A DNA stretch of 64,000 nucleotides from Octadecabacter temperatus (GCF_001187845.1 NZ_CP012160.1:1178001-1242000), one strand, 5' to 3'; shown: positions 50,175 to 59,665, counted from the first letter of the stretch. Numbers and translations: made by a program. Notes: a model not told the origin generated them from the letters alone.

Positions 50175-52768
50175 TGGTTTGCTGCTTTCTGGTTTAGGTC
50201 TTTTCGAGACTTTTTTTTTGAGAGGGCTGCGATGAGCGCATCTGCAGATGCGGTCGCTTCTGCAGCGCTTGTGCGGGCGTCTGTGTCGTCCTCGCTCGGT
50301 GTTTTGTCATCGGCAACCGCTTCCCCTTTCGCTTGCGCGATGAGGTTGCTGCGGCTGGCGCCTTTGGATGCGGTGCGCAGCGACGTGATAAATGCGCGAA
50401 TGTCATCATCGGCGACGCCGGCTTCTTTCAGGCGTGTTACTTCGGCCTGTGCGGACTTGGGCAAGTGCTGTGTAAAGATCACCGACTCTTTCAGCGCATC
50501 CACATCAATCGTAGAGGCTTCTTTCAGTTCTGAAAGCCAATGATCATATTCACCGTTGTCACGCAGCATATTCACGCGGCCAGCATGATAATCCAATGCT
50601 TCGTCTTGCAGTTGGCGCATTTGTGGGTCGCTTAGAATGTCGTCGACCATTTTTTGGACCGTAGGGATGTGGCGGTCAATGGATCCGGGTGTGGATTCAT
50701 TCCGGTCAAAATAGGCGAAATAGGCGGCGTTATACTTGTCTTCTTTGTTGTTCACATTGCCACGCACACGACGCAGCAAATAGGCCTCGTAGCTTTTAAC
50801 CGCGTAGTGGTTCATTTCAGCAATGTCATACCCAATCGTGGGCCGAGTAGAACGCCAACCCGACAAAGAGAATTCATCTGGTAATGGATCGCCAGACCCG
50901 TTGACCCAAAGCTGATCGAGCAATGCTTTGGCGTTCTCTGGGCGGTGGTTCAACTTGCGGATCGAGGGGCGGTGAATTCCGAGTTTAATATCCGCGTAGG
51001 GTTTGAAGAGGGTCTTAACCCCCCAACCTTTGCGAAATCCGTCGTCAGCCGCATGGCTGTAGTTTTCGATCACAAGGCCGGGGTTCCAATCTGTAACACC
51101 AGACGACCCGAAAAAGCGCCACGTAATGGCCATTGCCTGCGCATCTGGGTTCATCACATCCAGCAGGTCGTCAATTTTCCCTTCGCCGGTCTTAACGGTC
51201 AGGAACTCGTCGGCATCCATCACCAAAACCCATTCGCTCAGCATCACCTCAGGATTGCGACCCGCAAGGGACAGCGCGTTCATCTGGGGGCGTTTGCCTT
51301 CGGGTACGTCATTTCGGAAATGTTGAACGTGTCCCAATTCCTGCAATCGCATCAACATCTTGTCGGTGCCGTCATTACAGTTGTTGGTGTAGACACAGAT
51401 ATTTTCGAAGCCGATGTGCTTGTGATAGGCGACCCATTCGACAAGGCTATGACCTTCGTCTTTCATCATCGAAAGGATGGTCGTGCGGTATTTGGGGGCC
51501 GCAGATTCTGGGTTGACCTTCGCGTTGAGTTTGGGTGCCTTTTCTTTCTCTTTTTCACGCGACACAGGTCGATTGTCGCCCTTTTGGGTCGGTCGAGCAG
51601 CATCAAAGACATCTTCGTTGCGCGCGTCTTCCTCGGCCTTAATACCGACAGAGCGGGCGACCATTTTTGCGATCGTCGCGTCGTCAATACCGCTGGCCTG
51701 CATCTCTTTGATTTTTTCCTGCCAGACCTTGGGCAAGTGTTGGGTGAACAAAACTTCATCCAAACCCGTAATTTCAACGGCACTCGCCTTTTTCAGCTCG
51801 ACGATCCATGGATCATATTCACCAAGGCTGCGAAGGCGTTCTACGCGAGACGCATGAAAGTCCAGCGCCTTGTCTTGTAGTTCACGCATGATTGGATCAG
51901 CGAGGATTTCGGCAATCGTTTCATGTAACGCTTTGCTGTGGCGCTGCACATTCAGATGTTCTTCTTCGTTGCGGTCAAAGATCGCGAAATAACCGGCGTT
52001 ATACTTGTCTTCTTTGTTGTTTACGTTACCGCGCAAACGGCGCAACAAATAAGCCTCGTAGCTTTTGACGGCATAGTGGTTCAGTTCGATCAGCCCGTAG
52101 CCCAGCGTGCGACCCGTAGAACGCCAGCCTTTTTGCTGAAAGCTTTCGGGCATTGGCTGGCCGGATCCATTGACCCAGTGCTTCAGAATATCGGCGTCTT
52201 CGCCAAGTTGTTCGATCTTTCCAGGTTTGTTGGTGGGGCGGTGAATGCCAAACTTGATGTGCTCGCGCGGCTTGAACATGGACTTAACGCCCCAGCCTTT
52301 GCGGAACCTGTCTGGTGCGCCTTTTGTGTATGTCTCGGTGACCAGTCCAGGATTCCATGGCGTCACTTCGGACGAGCCGAAAAACCGCCATGTGATCGCA
52401 AGGGCATCCGTTTGTGGGGGCAGGCGGTCCATCACATCAGAGATCATGCCGTCGCCGCACTTGATGGACACAAACTCGTCTGCGTCCATTGTGAGAACCC
52501 AGTCAGAGTCTGTAATTTCGGGATTTGCCGACGCCAAGGCCAAGGCGTTCGGTTGGGGTTTTTTGCCTTCTGGGACGTCATTGCGGAAGTGCTGGACCCA
52601 ACCAAGCTCTTGCAGGCGAATAAGCATCTCATCCGTGCCGTCGCCGCAGTTGTTTGTGTAAACGCAGATGTTATCGAAGCCGATGTGCTTGTGGTAGGCG
52701 ACCCATTCAACGAGCGAGTGGCCTTCATCCTTCATCATCGACAAAATTGTATACTGGTGTTTAGCCAT
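50171..52768 (-). CDS. Tandem double glycosyltransferase
   Basis: 865 aa with two GT-A modules of about 330 residues. Module 1 starts YTILSMMKDEGHSLVEWVAY; module 2 repeats YRTTILSMMKDEGHSLVEWV near residue 430. Both have CVYTNNCxDGTD and VLxMDADEF. The linker (residues 385-430) is charged (REKEKEKAPKLNAKV). The C-terminal extension is Ala/Ser-rich and ends SKKKSRKDLNQKAANQ; its AAA AAA AAG codons form a slippery run. High DNA similarity between modules points to an internal duplication. The first gene of the three-gene minus-strand operon. Confidence 0.87.
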   Translation of the reverse strand: MAKHQYTILSMMKDEGHSLVEWVAYHKHIGFDNICVYTNNCGDGTDEMLIRLQELGWVQHFRNDVPEGKKPQPNALALASANPEITDSDWVLTMDADEFVSIKCGDGMISDVMDRLPPQTDALAITWRFFGSSEVTPWNPGLVTETYTKGAPDRFRKGWGVKSMFKPREHIKFGIHRPTNKPGKIEQLGEDADILKHWVNGSGQPMPESFQQKGWRSTGRTLGYGLIELNHYAVKSYEAYLLRRLRGNVNNKEDKYNAGYFAIFDRNEEEHLNVQRHSKALHETIAEILADPIMRELQDKALDFHASRVERLRSLGEYDPWIVELKKASAVEITGLDEVLFTQHLPKVWQEKIKEMQASGIDDATIAKMVARSVGIKAEEDARNEDVFDAARPTQKGDNRPVSREKEKEKAPKLNAKVNPESAAPKYRTTILSMMKDEGHSLVEWVAYHKHIGFENICVYTNNCNDGTDKMLMRLQELGHVQHFRNDVPEGKRPQMNALSLAGRNPEVMLSEWVLVMDADEFLTVKTGEGKIDDLLDVMNPDAQAMAITWRFFGSSGVTDWNPGLVIENYSHAADDGFRKGWGVKTLFKPYADIKLGIHRPSIRKLNHRPENAKALLDQLWVNGSGDPLPDEFSLSGWRSTRPTIGYDIAEMNHYAVKSYEAYLLRRVRGNVNNKEDKYNAAYFAYFDRNESTPGSIDRHIPTVQKMVDDILSDPQMRQLQDEALDYHAGRVNMLRDNGEYDHWLSELKEASTIDVDALKESVIFTQHLPKSAQAEVTRLKEAGVADDDIRAFITSLRTASKGASRSNLIAQAKGEAVADDKTPSEDDTDARTSAAEATASADALIAALSKKKSRKDLNQKAANQ
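50211..50220 (-). other. A9G slippery run at the double GT / GT junction
   Basis: Minus strand reads TCA AAA AAA AAG TCT in the 865-aa frame. After a -1 shift the frame continues VSKRPKPESSKP and enters the downstream glycosyltransferase at its ATG, with no stop between. GTCT-CGAAA-AGAC follows immediately as a small potential hairpin. Confidence 0.6.
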
Positions 52769-53005
52769 CAGATGCGGCCCAGCTGTGCGTTGTTCACGTT
52801 TTACCTGCTTTTATTTCGCGTTCTCGCGCGGTTGCCAGTTATTTTGGCGTTAACGCACCATAACGACCTGAGGCCCCAAGTCCACTGTTGCGAGGGGGGA
52901 AACAATGCCAATTGCGACCATTTTGATGCAAAGCGACTTGACCTTAGGGGCCTGAAGGCTTTGTTACGTGTTAGAGAATTGTAAATCCAACAATGAGGTT
53001 ACCTA

Positions 53006-53605
53006 ATGGCTTTTGAACTTCCTGATCTTCCATATGCCCACGACGCACTTGCAGCACACGGCATGTCCGCTGAAACAATGGAATTCCACCACGACATGCA
53101 CCACAACGCATACGTCACCAACGGCAACAAGCTGATTGAGGGCACTGAGTGGGCTGGTAAATCCCTCGAAGACATCATCACGGGTACATACGATGCATCT
53201 GCAACTGCGCAGAACGGCATCTTCAACAACATCTCTCAGCTTTGGAACCACAACCAGTTCTGGGAAATGATGGGCCCGAACTCTGGCGCAATGCCGTCCG
53301 AGCTCGAAGCCGCCATCAAAGAGAGCTTCGGCTCTGTTGACGAATTTAAATCACAGTTCTCCGCAGCAGGTGCAGGCCAGTTCGGTTCCGGTTGGGCATG
53401 GCTTGTGAAGAACGCTGACGGTTCCTTGGCTGTGACCAAGACAGAAAACGGCGTGAACCCATTGTGCTTCGGCCAGACTGCACTGCTTGGTTGCGACGTA
53501 TGGGAGCACTCCTACTACATCGATTTCCGCAACGCGCGCCCGAAGTACCTTACAAACTTCCTCGACAACCTTGTGAACTGGGAAAACGTCGCATCCCGCA
53601 TGTGA
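53006..53605 (+). CDS. sodB: Superoxide dismutase [Fe]
   Basis: 199-aa cytoplasmic enzyme. Metal ligands are visible in the first helix (METMEFHHDMHHNAYVT region), in NHNQFWEMM and in the C-terminal CDVWEHSYYIDFRN. GWAWLVKNADG is typical of the Fe/Mn family, and AAGAGQFGSGW favours the Fe type. GAGG lies before ATG 53006. A single gene, ended by the terminator at 53626. Confidence 0.95.
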   Translation: MAFELPDLPYAHDALAAHGMSAETMEFHHDMHHNAYVTNGNKLIEGTEWAGKSLEDIITGTYDASATAQNGIFNNISQLWNHNQFWEMMGPNSGAMPSELEAAIKESFGSVDEFKSQFSAAGAGQFGSGWAWLVKNADGSLAVTKTENGVNPLCFGQTALLGCDVWEHSYYIDFRNARPKYLTNFLDNLVNWENVASRM

Positions 53606-53625
53606 TCAACCCAACCCAGACATAA

Positions 53626-53655
53626 GAAAGGCCCGCCAGTTTGGTGGGCCTTTTT
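53626..53655 (+). terminator. sodB terminator
   Basis: GAAAGGCCCGCCA, loop GTTT, then GGTGGGCCTTTTT: a 10-base stem and T-tract 20 bases past the sodB stop. Confidence 0.88.
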
Positions 53656-53701
53656 CAATCGGGGTGCCGGTTGCCAGGCAGCGAAACGATGGACTTAGAC
53701 G

Positions 53702-54862
53702 ATGACAAAAGACGCACAGTATTGGTCGAACTGGTTTTGGGACACGTTCTTTGCCGATTGGCTTTCGGTTGTTCAGGACGATCAAGGCGGGGTCTTTGAT
53801 TTTCTCGATCTAGACGGTGCGTCTGATCTCTCGTCTGGCAAAACCGTTCTTGCGCAGGCGCGCAGTCTTTTCACGTTTGCCCATGCCGCATTGGCGACGG
53901 GCAATCCGGTCTTCATTGACGCTGCCCGCAAGCAGGCCGACATTGTGCGCAGTTTTGAAAAATCGAAAGGCTTGTACCGCGCCAAAATGACACGGGACGG
54001 GCAACCGAGCGACGCCCCTGAGGATAGTTTCGCACGCAGCTACGACCAGACCTTTATCATTCTGGGCTTTGTGACGTGGAACAAGATTGTTCCGTCCGCT
54101 GAAAATGCTGTTCTGATCGAAGATTGTTGGGCTGCGCTACAGTCTGATCTAACGGACCCAGCCACGGGTCTTTTGCGCAATGATGATAGCGGTGCAGATA
54201 CAGGACCCGCGCAAAACCCACATATGCACCTTTATGAAGCCTGCCTTCAGGGGTTCCAAATGACGCAAGACGCGGTTTGGTTATCACGCGCCGCTGGATT
54301 GCGCGAAATTGGGTTGAAGCACTTCATGGATGAGGACAGCGGAACAATCGCTGAGTTCTTGACGCCAGACCTGAAGCCATTGCAGGGGGCGAACGGACAG
54401 CGCCGCGAAGTCGGGCATCAATGCGAATGGGCGTGGTTATTGCTTGAGGAGGCCGAGCTTGCGCAGATCGACGCCCCAAAAACCGCCGCTGCGCGTTTGA
54501 TTGCATTCACCAACCAGCATGGGTTTGCGCGTAATGGCCTGTTTAGCGGTGCGGTTTATGATGCGGTGTCCGCGCAGGGGGCAGTTGTTGAAAACAGTTT
54601 CCTAATGTGGCCACAGACCGAAGCGATCAAGATCCTCTCATCCCGTCATCGTGCGGGCGACCCAGCGGCAGGTGAACAGGCGCAACATCTGATGTGCCTG
54701 ATGTTCGAGCGCTGGTTCACTGAGTATCGTTTCTTCATCAACCAGCTTGATGCGAATGGCACCGTCATTTGGGGCGAAGGGCTAACCCGCCTGATGTACC
54801 ACATCGTCATTGCAATGACCGAAGGGGCCAAGGCAGGTCTATGGGAAATACCCCAGACCTAA
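53702..54862 (+). CDS. AGE-family epimerase/isomerase
   Basis: 386 aa, (alpha/alpha)6-barrel of the N-acylglucosamine 2-epimerase/sugar isomerase family: GKTVLAQARSLFTFAHA, NPHMHLYEACL, GHQCEWAWLLLEEAEL with the catalytic histidine, and MWPQTEAIKIL near the C-terminus. The ribosome-binding site is weak. It may be a mannose or yihS-like isomerase; the exact sugar is not shown. Confidence 0.88.
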   Translation: MTKDAQYWSNWFWDTFFADWLSVVQDDQGGVFDFLDLDGASDLSSGKTVLAQARSLFTFAHAALATGNPVFIDAARKQADIVRSFEKSKGLYRAKMTRDGQPSDAPEDSFARSYDQTFIILGFVTWNKIVPSAENAVLIEDCWAALQSDLTDPATGLLRNDDSGADTGPAQNPHMHLYEACLQGFQMTQDAVWLSRAAGLREIGLKHFMDEDSGTIAEFLTPDLKPLQGANGQRREVGHQCEWAWLLLEEAELAQIDAPKTAAARLIAFTNQHGFARNGLFSGAVYDAVSAQGAVVENSFLMWPQTEAIKILSSRHRAGDPAAGEQAQHLMCLMFERWFTEYRFFINQLDANGTVIWGEGLTRLMYHIVIAMTEGAKAGLWEIPQT

Positions 54863-54871
54863 GCCTCGTGC

Positions 54872-55426
54872 CTAAGCCACGTGTTTTGACAGCGCGGTTT
54901 CCAGCGCGCCAATATCCGACACCACTTCAACATATCCACGCAGGCTTGCGTCTGCGAATCCATTGTCGATCATGTGATCGATCATTGTCAGGAGCGGATC
55001 CCAGTACCCATTGGTATTGATCACAAAGACGGGTTTGTCATGCAATTCAAGCTGTCGCCATGTGAGGGCTTCGAACAGTTCATCAAGGCTTCCGGCGCCA
55101 CCCGGTAGAACGACGACTGCATTGGCGTTCATCAGCATGACTTTTTTACGTTCATGCATGGTTTCAGTCACGATAAAGGTCGTGAGGTCGGTTTTGCCCA
55201 CTTCCCAATCCATTAAGTGCTGAGGGATAACGCCGAACGTATCACCGCCGCCGATCTGGGCCGCACGTGCGACACGACCCATCAATCCGACATCGCCCGC
55301 ACCGTAAACCAATCGCCAACCGTTCTTGGCGAGCATTGTCCCGCAATCGGTGGCGGCCTGCGCATAAGCTGGGTCCGTTCCATCACGAGACCCACAATAG
55401 ACGCAGACTGAAAAGGTAGGGGACAT
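54872..55426 (-). CDS. TIGR00730 Rossmann-fold LOG family protein
   Basis: 184 aa. Signature PGGAGSLDE (PGGxGTxxE type, with T replaced by S) after VVLPGG, plus CVYCGSRDGTDPAYAQAA near the start and GLMGRVARAAQIGGG. These enzymes cleave nucleoside 5'-monophosphates, including cytokinin precursors. GGAGCC precedes ATG 55426. Convergent with the epimerase gene. Confidence 0.9.
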   Translation of the reverse strand: MSPTFSVCVYCGSRDGTDPAYAQAATDCGTMLAKNGWRLVYGAGDVGLMGRVARAAQIGGGDTFGVIPQHLMDWEVGKTDLTTFIVTETMHERKKVMLMNANAVVVLPGGAGSLDELFEALTWRQLELHDKPVFVINTNGYWDPLLTMIDHMIDNGFADASLRGYVEVVSDIGALETALSKHVA

Positions 55427-55520
55427 GTTGGCTCCGATCATCGTTATTGGCTGCACTAAAGCAGGTTTTGACCCGTGATAGTCTCGTTGCTACAGTCTGC
55501 CAACTGTTGGGGAGCGAAAC

Positions 55521-56798
55521 GTGCAGACGAAATACCAAATGATCGGCGGCGGCGCCGTGGTTGCTGTCGCAATTGGCGCGGCGATTTACTTGCGCCCGTT
55601 GCCGCAAGACGCGGATAGCGTGCCTGAGGCAGTTGCTGAACCTGCCGCTCAAGAGGTGGTCGTTGTTGCGCAACCCGCTGAAACTGTTGAGGAAACAGCA
55701 CCGGTCGCTGAGCCGGTACCCGTTCCACCGTTGCTGTTGACCGATTTGCGGTTTGAACCTGATGGCGGCTTTGTGGTCTCTGGCACGGGGCAGCCAAACA
55801 CCGCAGTCGCTGTGATGATTGATGGTGTCGAAGTTGAACGGGTGATGTCCGGCGCGGATGGTGCGTTTTCGTTTGTCGGTTTTGTGGGCCATTCCGACAG
55901 CCCGCGTACAATGACAGTCGTTAGCAACCCTGACGGTGATAGCGTTGAAGCAGACCGAACGTTCGTGTTGGCCGCAAATCCTGCGCCGGTTGTTGTTGCT
56001 GCTGTGGAAGAGGTCATTCCAGAAGTCACCGAAGTTGATGAAACCGCCGAAGAAGCCGAAGAACCTGAGAATGTTGAAATACCGGAGGAAACTGAAGTAG
56101 CTGAGGAAGTTGAAACGCCTGAGGAAACTGAAGCACTTGAAGTTGCTGAAGCACCAGACGCTCTTGAGGCGCCCGAGGAACCAGAGGTCGCTGAAACAAC
56201 CGCCCCAGCCAGCCCAGCGACACCCGCGATCATCGCCATTACACCTGAAGGCGTGGATGTTGTTCAGGCTCCGGTTGCCGCGGACACGCCGCCCGAGGTG
56301 ATGTCCAACGTTGCACTTGATACGATCACCTATGATTTAGAAGGCGATGTGATCCTGCGCGGCCGCGCTATCGGGGAGGGCGGGTATGTGCAGGTTTACG
56401 TGAACAACGCTCCCGTTAGCCGCTTACCCATTGATGCCAACGGGACATGGCGTGGCGATTTGCCGGATGTTGATACGGGCGTGTACACGCTGCGAATCGA
56501 TGAGGTCGACGTTGAGGGCGATGTTGTCAGCCGCATTGAAACCCCGTTCCTGCGTGAAGACCCAGCCGATGTGATCGAAGCGATGGCCGAAGATGTCGCA
56601 AATCCTGAATTCACAGTTGCAACGCGCACGGTTCAACCTGGGGCGACGCTCTGGGCGATTGCTGAGGAACGATATGGATCGGGCGTTTTGTATTTTAAAG
56701 TGTTCGAGGCCAACCGCGACCGCATCCGCGACCCTGACCTGATCTATCCGGGGCAGGTGTTTATGGTTCCTGAAGACGATGCCGAGAGTTCAAATTGA
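55521..56798 (+). CDS. LysM-domain cell-envelope protein with acidic linker
   Basis: 425 aa. N-terminal helix ([18 protein letters not shown]) as signal or anchor; two beta-sandwich segments (about residues 70-150 and 260-350) with repeated layouts ([20 protein letters not shown] and [20 protein letters not shown]); a Glu/Val-rich linker (residues 165-235); and a C-terminal LysM peptidoglycan-binding domain, [19 protein letters not shown] to [16 protein letters not shown] 55521 has GGGGAG upstream. Overlaps the XdhC gene. Confidence 0.85.
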   Translation: MQTKYQMIGGGAVVAVAIGAAIYLRPLPQDADSVPEAVAEPAAQEVVVVAQPAETVEETAPVAEPVPVPPLLLTDLRFEPDGGFVVSGTGQPNTAVAVMIDGVEVERVMSGADGAFSFVGFVGHSDSPRTMTVVSNPDGDSVEADRTFVLAANPAPVVVAAVEEVIPEVTEVDETAEEAEEPENVEIPEETEVAEEVETPEETEALEVAEAPDALEAPEEPEVAETTAPASPATPAIIAITPEGVDVVQAPVAADTPPEVMSNVALDTITYDLEGDVILRGRAIGEGGYVQVYVNNAPVSRLPIDANGTWRGDLPDVDTGVYTLRIDEVDVEGDVVSRIETPFLREDPADVIEAMAEDVANPEFTVATRTVQPGATLWAIAEERYGSGVLYFKVFEANRDRIRDPDLIYPGQVFMVPEDDAESSN

Positions 56799-57760
56799 AC
56801 GATCTAGGCGGGCTTCCAAAACTGGCCCTTGATTGGCATCTAAGTGGGCAAGGCGCGGTCCTTGCAACTGTCGTTGAGACATGGGGATCCGCACCAAGGC
56901 CCGCGGGCAGCCAACTGGCCATTCGCGCCGACGGGCATATGGAGGGGTCCGTTTCAGGAGGCTGCGTTGAAGGCGCGGTTATCGTTGAGGCGATGGACGC
57001 CCTGAATGACGGAAAACAGCGGCTTTTGGATTTTGGCGTCAGTGATGATGAGGCCTTTGCCGTCGGTTTGGCCTGCGGTGGTCGCATACGCGTACTGGTT
57101 GAGCCTGTCGGTGGGGCGTTGCCCGTCGATGTTTTGACCAAATTGGTCGCGACGCGCGAAGCCAGCGAATCCATAGCCTATGTCGCTGATCTGCACGGGG
57201 AAGCACGGTCATTGGTCGGTTGTGGTTCTTACCCAGACCGGTTTCGCTTGGACCGGTCCGGCGTGGAAGAGGACGGCCAGACGTTCGTCGCCGTTCACAA
57301 CCCGCCTTTGCGCATGATCATCGTTGGTGGCGTACATATTGCCCAACACTTAGCGCCCATGGCGCGGGCTTGTGGGTATGACGTTACTTTGGTGGATCCA
57401 CGCACAAGTTTTGCATCACCTGCGCGGTTTCCGGATGTAACGATCATAGAAGAATGGCCCGATGCAGCACTTGAGCAACTGGGCCTTGATGCACGCACGG
57501 CAGTTGTCACACTAACCCATGATCCGAAACTGGACGACCCCGCGATCATGACCGCGCTGCGCTCGGATGTATTTTACCTTGGGTGCTTGGGGTCCACGCG
57601 CACCCATGCGAAGCGGGTGACACGGTTGAATGACGCAGGTTTTAGCGATGAACTTGAGCGGATCAATGCGCCAGTTGGCTTGGACATTGGCGGGCGTTCG
57701 GTTGCGGAAATTGCCGTCAGCATTATCGCGCAAGTGACGCAGGCGTTACGCCAAGGGTAG
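56795..57760 (+). CDS. xdhC: XdhC family protein
   Basis: 321 aa. N-terminal XdhC/CoxI domain ([50 protein letters not shown]) and a C-terminal Rossmann domain ([52 protein letters not shown]). It sulfurates and inserts the molybdenum cofactor in xanthine dehydrogenase-type enzymes, none of which is near. TTG start overlaps the LysM stop (TTGA). Confidence 0.9.
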   Translation: MNDLGGLPKLALDWHLSGQGAVLATVVETWGSAPRPAGSQLAIRADGHMEGSVSGGCVEGAVIVEAMDALNDGKQRLLDFGVSDDEAFAVGLACGGRIRVLVEPVGGALPVDVLTKLVATREASESIAYVADLHGEARSLVGCGSYPDRFRLDRSGVEEDGQTFVAVHNPPLRMIIVGGVHIAQHLAPMARACGYDVTLVDPRTSFASPARFPDVTIIEEWPDAALEQLGLDARTAVVTLTHDPKLDDPAIMTALRSDVFYLGCLGSTRTHAKRVTRLNDAGFSDELERINAPVGLDIGGRSVAEIAVSIIAQVTQALRQG

Positions 57761-57785
57761 GGCGTTAACCGGCTGCCTTTAAACG

Positions 57786-57817
57786 AAAAAGCGCCGCACA
57801 ATTAAGTGCCGCGCTTT
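57786..57817 (-). terminator. infC terminator
   Basis: 12-base stem with one mismatch (57788-57799 and 57806-57817, loop AATTAA) followed on the minus strand by TTTTTCG; lies just past the infC stop. Confidence 0.8.
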
Positions 57818-57840
57818 CAAATTAGAATGTCGCGAGCGAC

Positions 57841-58389
57841 TTATTTTTGCGGCAATGGCCCGATGATCATGACCATCTGGCGGCCTTCCATCTTCGGGAA
57901 GTTCTCAATCTTGCCGTGCTCTTTGGTGTCTTCAGCAACACGCTCCAGCAGCTCGCGGCCAAGGTTCTGGTGCGCCATTTCGCGACCACGGAACCGCAAA
58001 GTAATCTTTACTTTGTCGCCGTTGTCCAGAAATTTGAAAACGTTGCGCATTTTGACGTCGTAGTCATTGGTGTCCGTGTTCGGGCGGAACTTAACCTCTT
58101 TGATCTCGATGATCTTTTGCTTCTTGCGGGCTTCGGCCTCGCGTTTCTGCGTCTCATACTTGAACTTGCCGAAGTCCATGATCTTACACACGGGCGGCGA
58201 TGCGTTCGGAGAGATCTCAACCAAGTCGAGGCCGGCATCATCTGCCATTTGCATCGCGCGCTCAGGCGTTACGACGCCGGCGTTTTCGCCATCCGCTCCG
58301 ATGAGACGGATTTCGGGTGCGCGAATGCGGTCATTTACGCGGGGGCCGGTGTCGCGCTGTGGAGGCGCATTATGAGGTCTGCGGGCTAT
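57841..58389 (-). CDS. infC: Translation initiation factor IF-3
   Basis: 182 aa if translation starts at the ATA codon at 58389. The two IF-3 domains are clear: [34 protein letters not shown] (N-domain and linker) and [37 protein letters not shown] (C-domain). No ATG, GTG or TTG lies near the true N-terminus; the first in-frame ATG (58254) would remove 45 conserved residues. AAGGA stands eight bases before ATA. A non-standard start codon is the known basis of infC autoregulation. Confidence 0.95.
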   Translation of the reverse strand: MARRPHNAPPQRDTGPRVNDRIRAPEIRLIGADGENAGVVTPERAMQMADDAGLDLVEISPNASPPVCKIMDFGKFKYETQKREAEARKKQKIIEIKEVKFRPNTDTNDYDVKMRNVFKFLDNGDKVKITLRFRGREMAHQNLGRELLERVAEDTKEHGKIENFPKMEGRQMVMIIGPLPQK

Positions 58390-58591
58390 TGGACTTTTCC
58401 TTAGATTGTTTGTCGTTCAAGCGCAGAACGTAAACCTGCCACGCCAGCACTTCAAGGCGCAAAACGCGAATTCGTAATTGGGTGAAACGGGGAAGATAGG
58501 GTATCGCTTCCCGCTTTTCTTTGCACAAGCAGCATGGCATACGTCCGCCCGAGGTCCAGTTGGGGCCATGTATTTTTAAAGGACGAGACAC

Positions 58592-59596
58592 ATGAGAGGC
58601 ACGATTGCAATTATCGTTATCGCCGTACTTGGTTACTTTGGTTACCAGTGGGGCGCCAATGGCAAAAACCCGATGCAAGTATTCACGGGCGCTGCTGAAA
58701 TGGCTGGCGACGCAGCGACCGGCGCTGCAGACATGGCTGGTGACGTTGTTGAAGGCGCGACAGACATGGCGTCTGACGCAGTTGAAGCAACAACTGATGC
58801 GGTTTCCGACGTTGCCGAAGGTGCTGCAGACATGGCGTCCGACGCGGTTGAAGCAACAACTGATGCGGTTTCCGACGTTGCCGAAGGCGCTGCAGACATG
58901 GCGTCCGACGCGGTTGAAGCAACTACTGACGCAGTTTCCGACGTAGCCGAAGGCGCGACAGACATGGCGTCTGACGCTGTTGAAGCAACAACTGATGCGG
59001 TTTCCGACGTAGCCGAAGGTGCTGCAGACATGGCGTCCGACGCGGTTGAAGCAACAACTGATGCGGTTTCCGACGTAGCTGAAGGCGCAGCAGACGTAGC
59101 ATCCGACGCAGTTGAAGCAACAACTGATGCGGTATCCGACGTTGCCGAAGGCGCGACAGACATGGCGTCTGATGCAGTTGAAGCAACAACAGATGCAGTA
59201 TCTGACGTTGCAGAAGGCGCGACAGACATGGCGTCTGATGCAGTTGAAGCAACAACTGATGCAGTATCCGACGTTGCCGAAGGCGCAGCAGACGTAGCAT
59301 CCGACGCAGTTGAAGCAACAACAGACGCAGTATCCGACGTTGCAGAAGGCGCGACTGATGCTGCTGCTGACACTGCAGAAGCAGCAACTGAAGCAGCAAC
59401 AGCAGCAACACCCGACATCGCGACACTTCTGACACCAGAAGGTTTCGACGCTGGTCAGGTTCTGGAACTGGTTCAGTCTTCCGACCTTGGCGCGATTGCT
59501 AAGACACAGCTGGCTGCACAGGTTGCAGAAGCTGCGGCTGACCCATCCAAGCTGACTGACGTACTTGCTGCGATCAAAACAGCGCTTGGCATGTAA
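58592..59596 (+). CDS. LEA-like protein with nine 22-residue repeats
   Basis: 334 aa. N-terminal membrane helix (GTIAIIVIAVLGYFGYQWG), then residues 60-257 consist of nine 22-aa units, each two 11-mers: ASDAVEATTDA and VSDVAEGAADM/TDM. The 11-residue period, Ala richness and acidic charge match LEA group 3-type amphipathic helices. A C-terminal globular part follows (TLLTPEGFDAGQVLELVQSS, LTDVLAAIKTALGM). Probably a periplasmic or membrane-associated stress or spacer protein; no enzymatic motif. Confidence 0.85.
   Translation: MRGTIAIIVIAVLGYFGYQWGANGKNPMQVFTGAAEMAGDAATGAADMAGDVVEGATDMASDAVEATTDAVSDVAEGAADMASDAVEATTDAVSDVAEGAADMASDAVEATTDAVSDVAEGATDMASDAVEATTDAVSDVAEGAADMASDAVEATTDAVSDVAEGAADVASDAVEATTDAVSDVAEGATDMASDAVEATTDAVSDVAEGATDMASDAVEATTDAVSDVAEGAADVASDAVEATTDAVSDVAEGATDAAADTAEAATEAATAATPDIATLLTPEGFDAGQVLELVQSSDLGAIAKTQLAAQVAEAAADPSKLTDVLAAIKTALGM
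58769..59362 (+). repeat. Nine tandem 66-base coding repeats
   Basis: Nine copies of a 66-base unit encode the 22-residue repeats. Copies differ mainly at synonymous third positions (for example gccgaagg versus gcagaagg), so the repeat is old enough to have drifted, yet unit length is exact. Confidence 0.9.
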
Positions 59597-59616
59597 GCCA
59601 AACGGCATACCAAACG

Positions 59617-59647
59617 AAAAGGGCCGCTCAATCGAGCGGCCCTTTTT
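59617..59647. terminator. Bidirectional terminator
   Basis: AAAAGGGCCGCTC, loop AATC, GAGCGGCCCTTTTT: perfect 12-base stem between convergent genes, with T-tracts on both strands. Confidence 0.88.
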
Positions 59648-59665
59648 GCATTCTGTAACAAGTGT

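Noticed and set aside
50945..52984. Plus-strand frames of 311 and 348 aa
   Set aside because: Both are antisense to the double glycosyltransferase, contain no known motif, and show the aromatic and His-rich composition usual for shadows.
58769..59362. CRISPR array
   Set aside because: The repeats are 66 bases, contiguous, without spacers, and in frame within a coding sequence.
58370..59608. Long Cys/Arg-rich open frame (412 aa) on the minus strand, plus two other long frames
   Set aside because: It is antisense to the repeat gene. The 66-base repeats keep several frames open at once. The plus-strand frame has a membrane helix and well-defined ends; the minus-strand frame has none.
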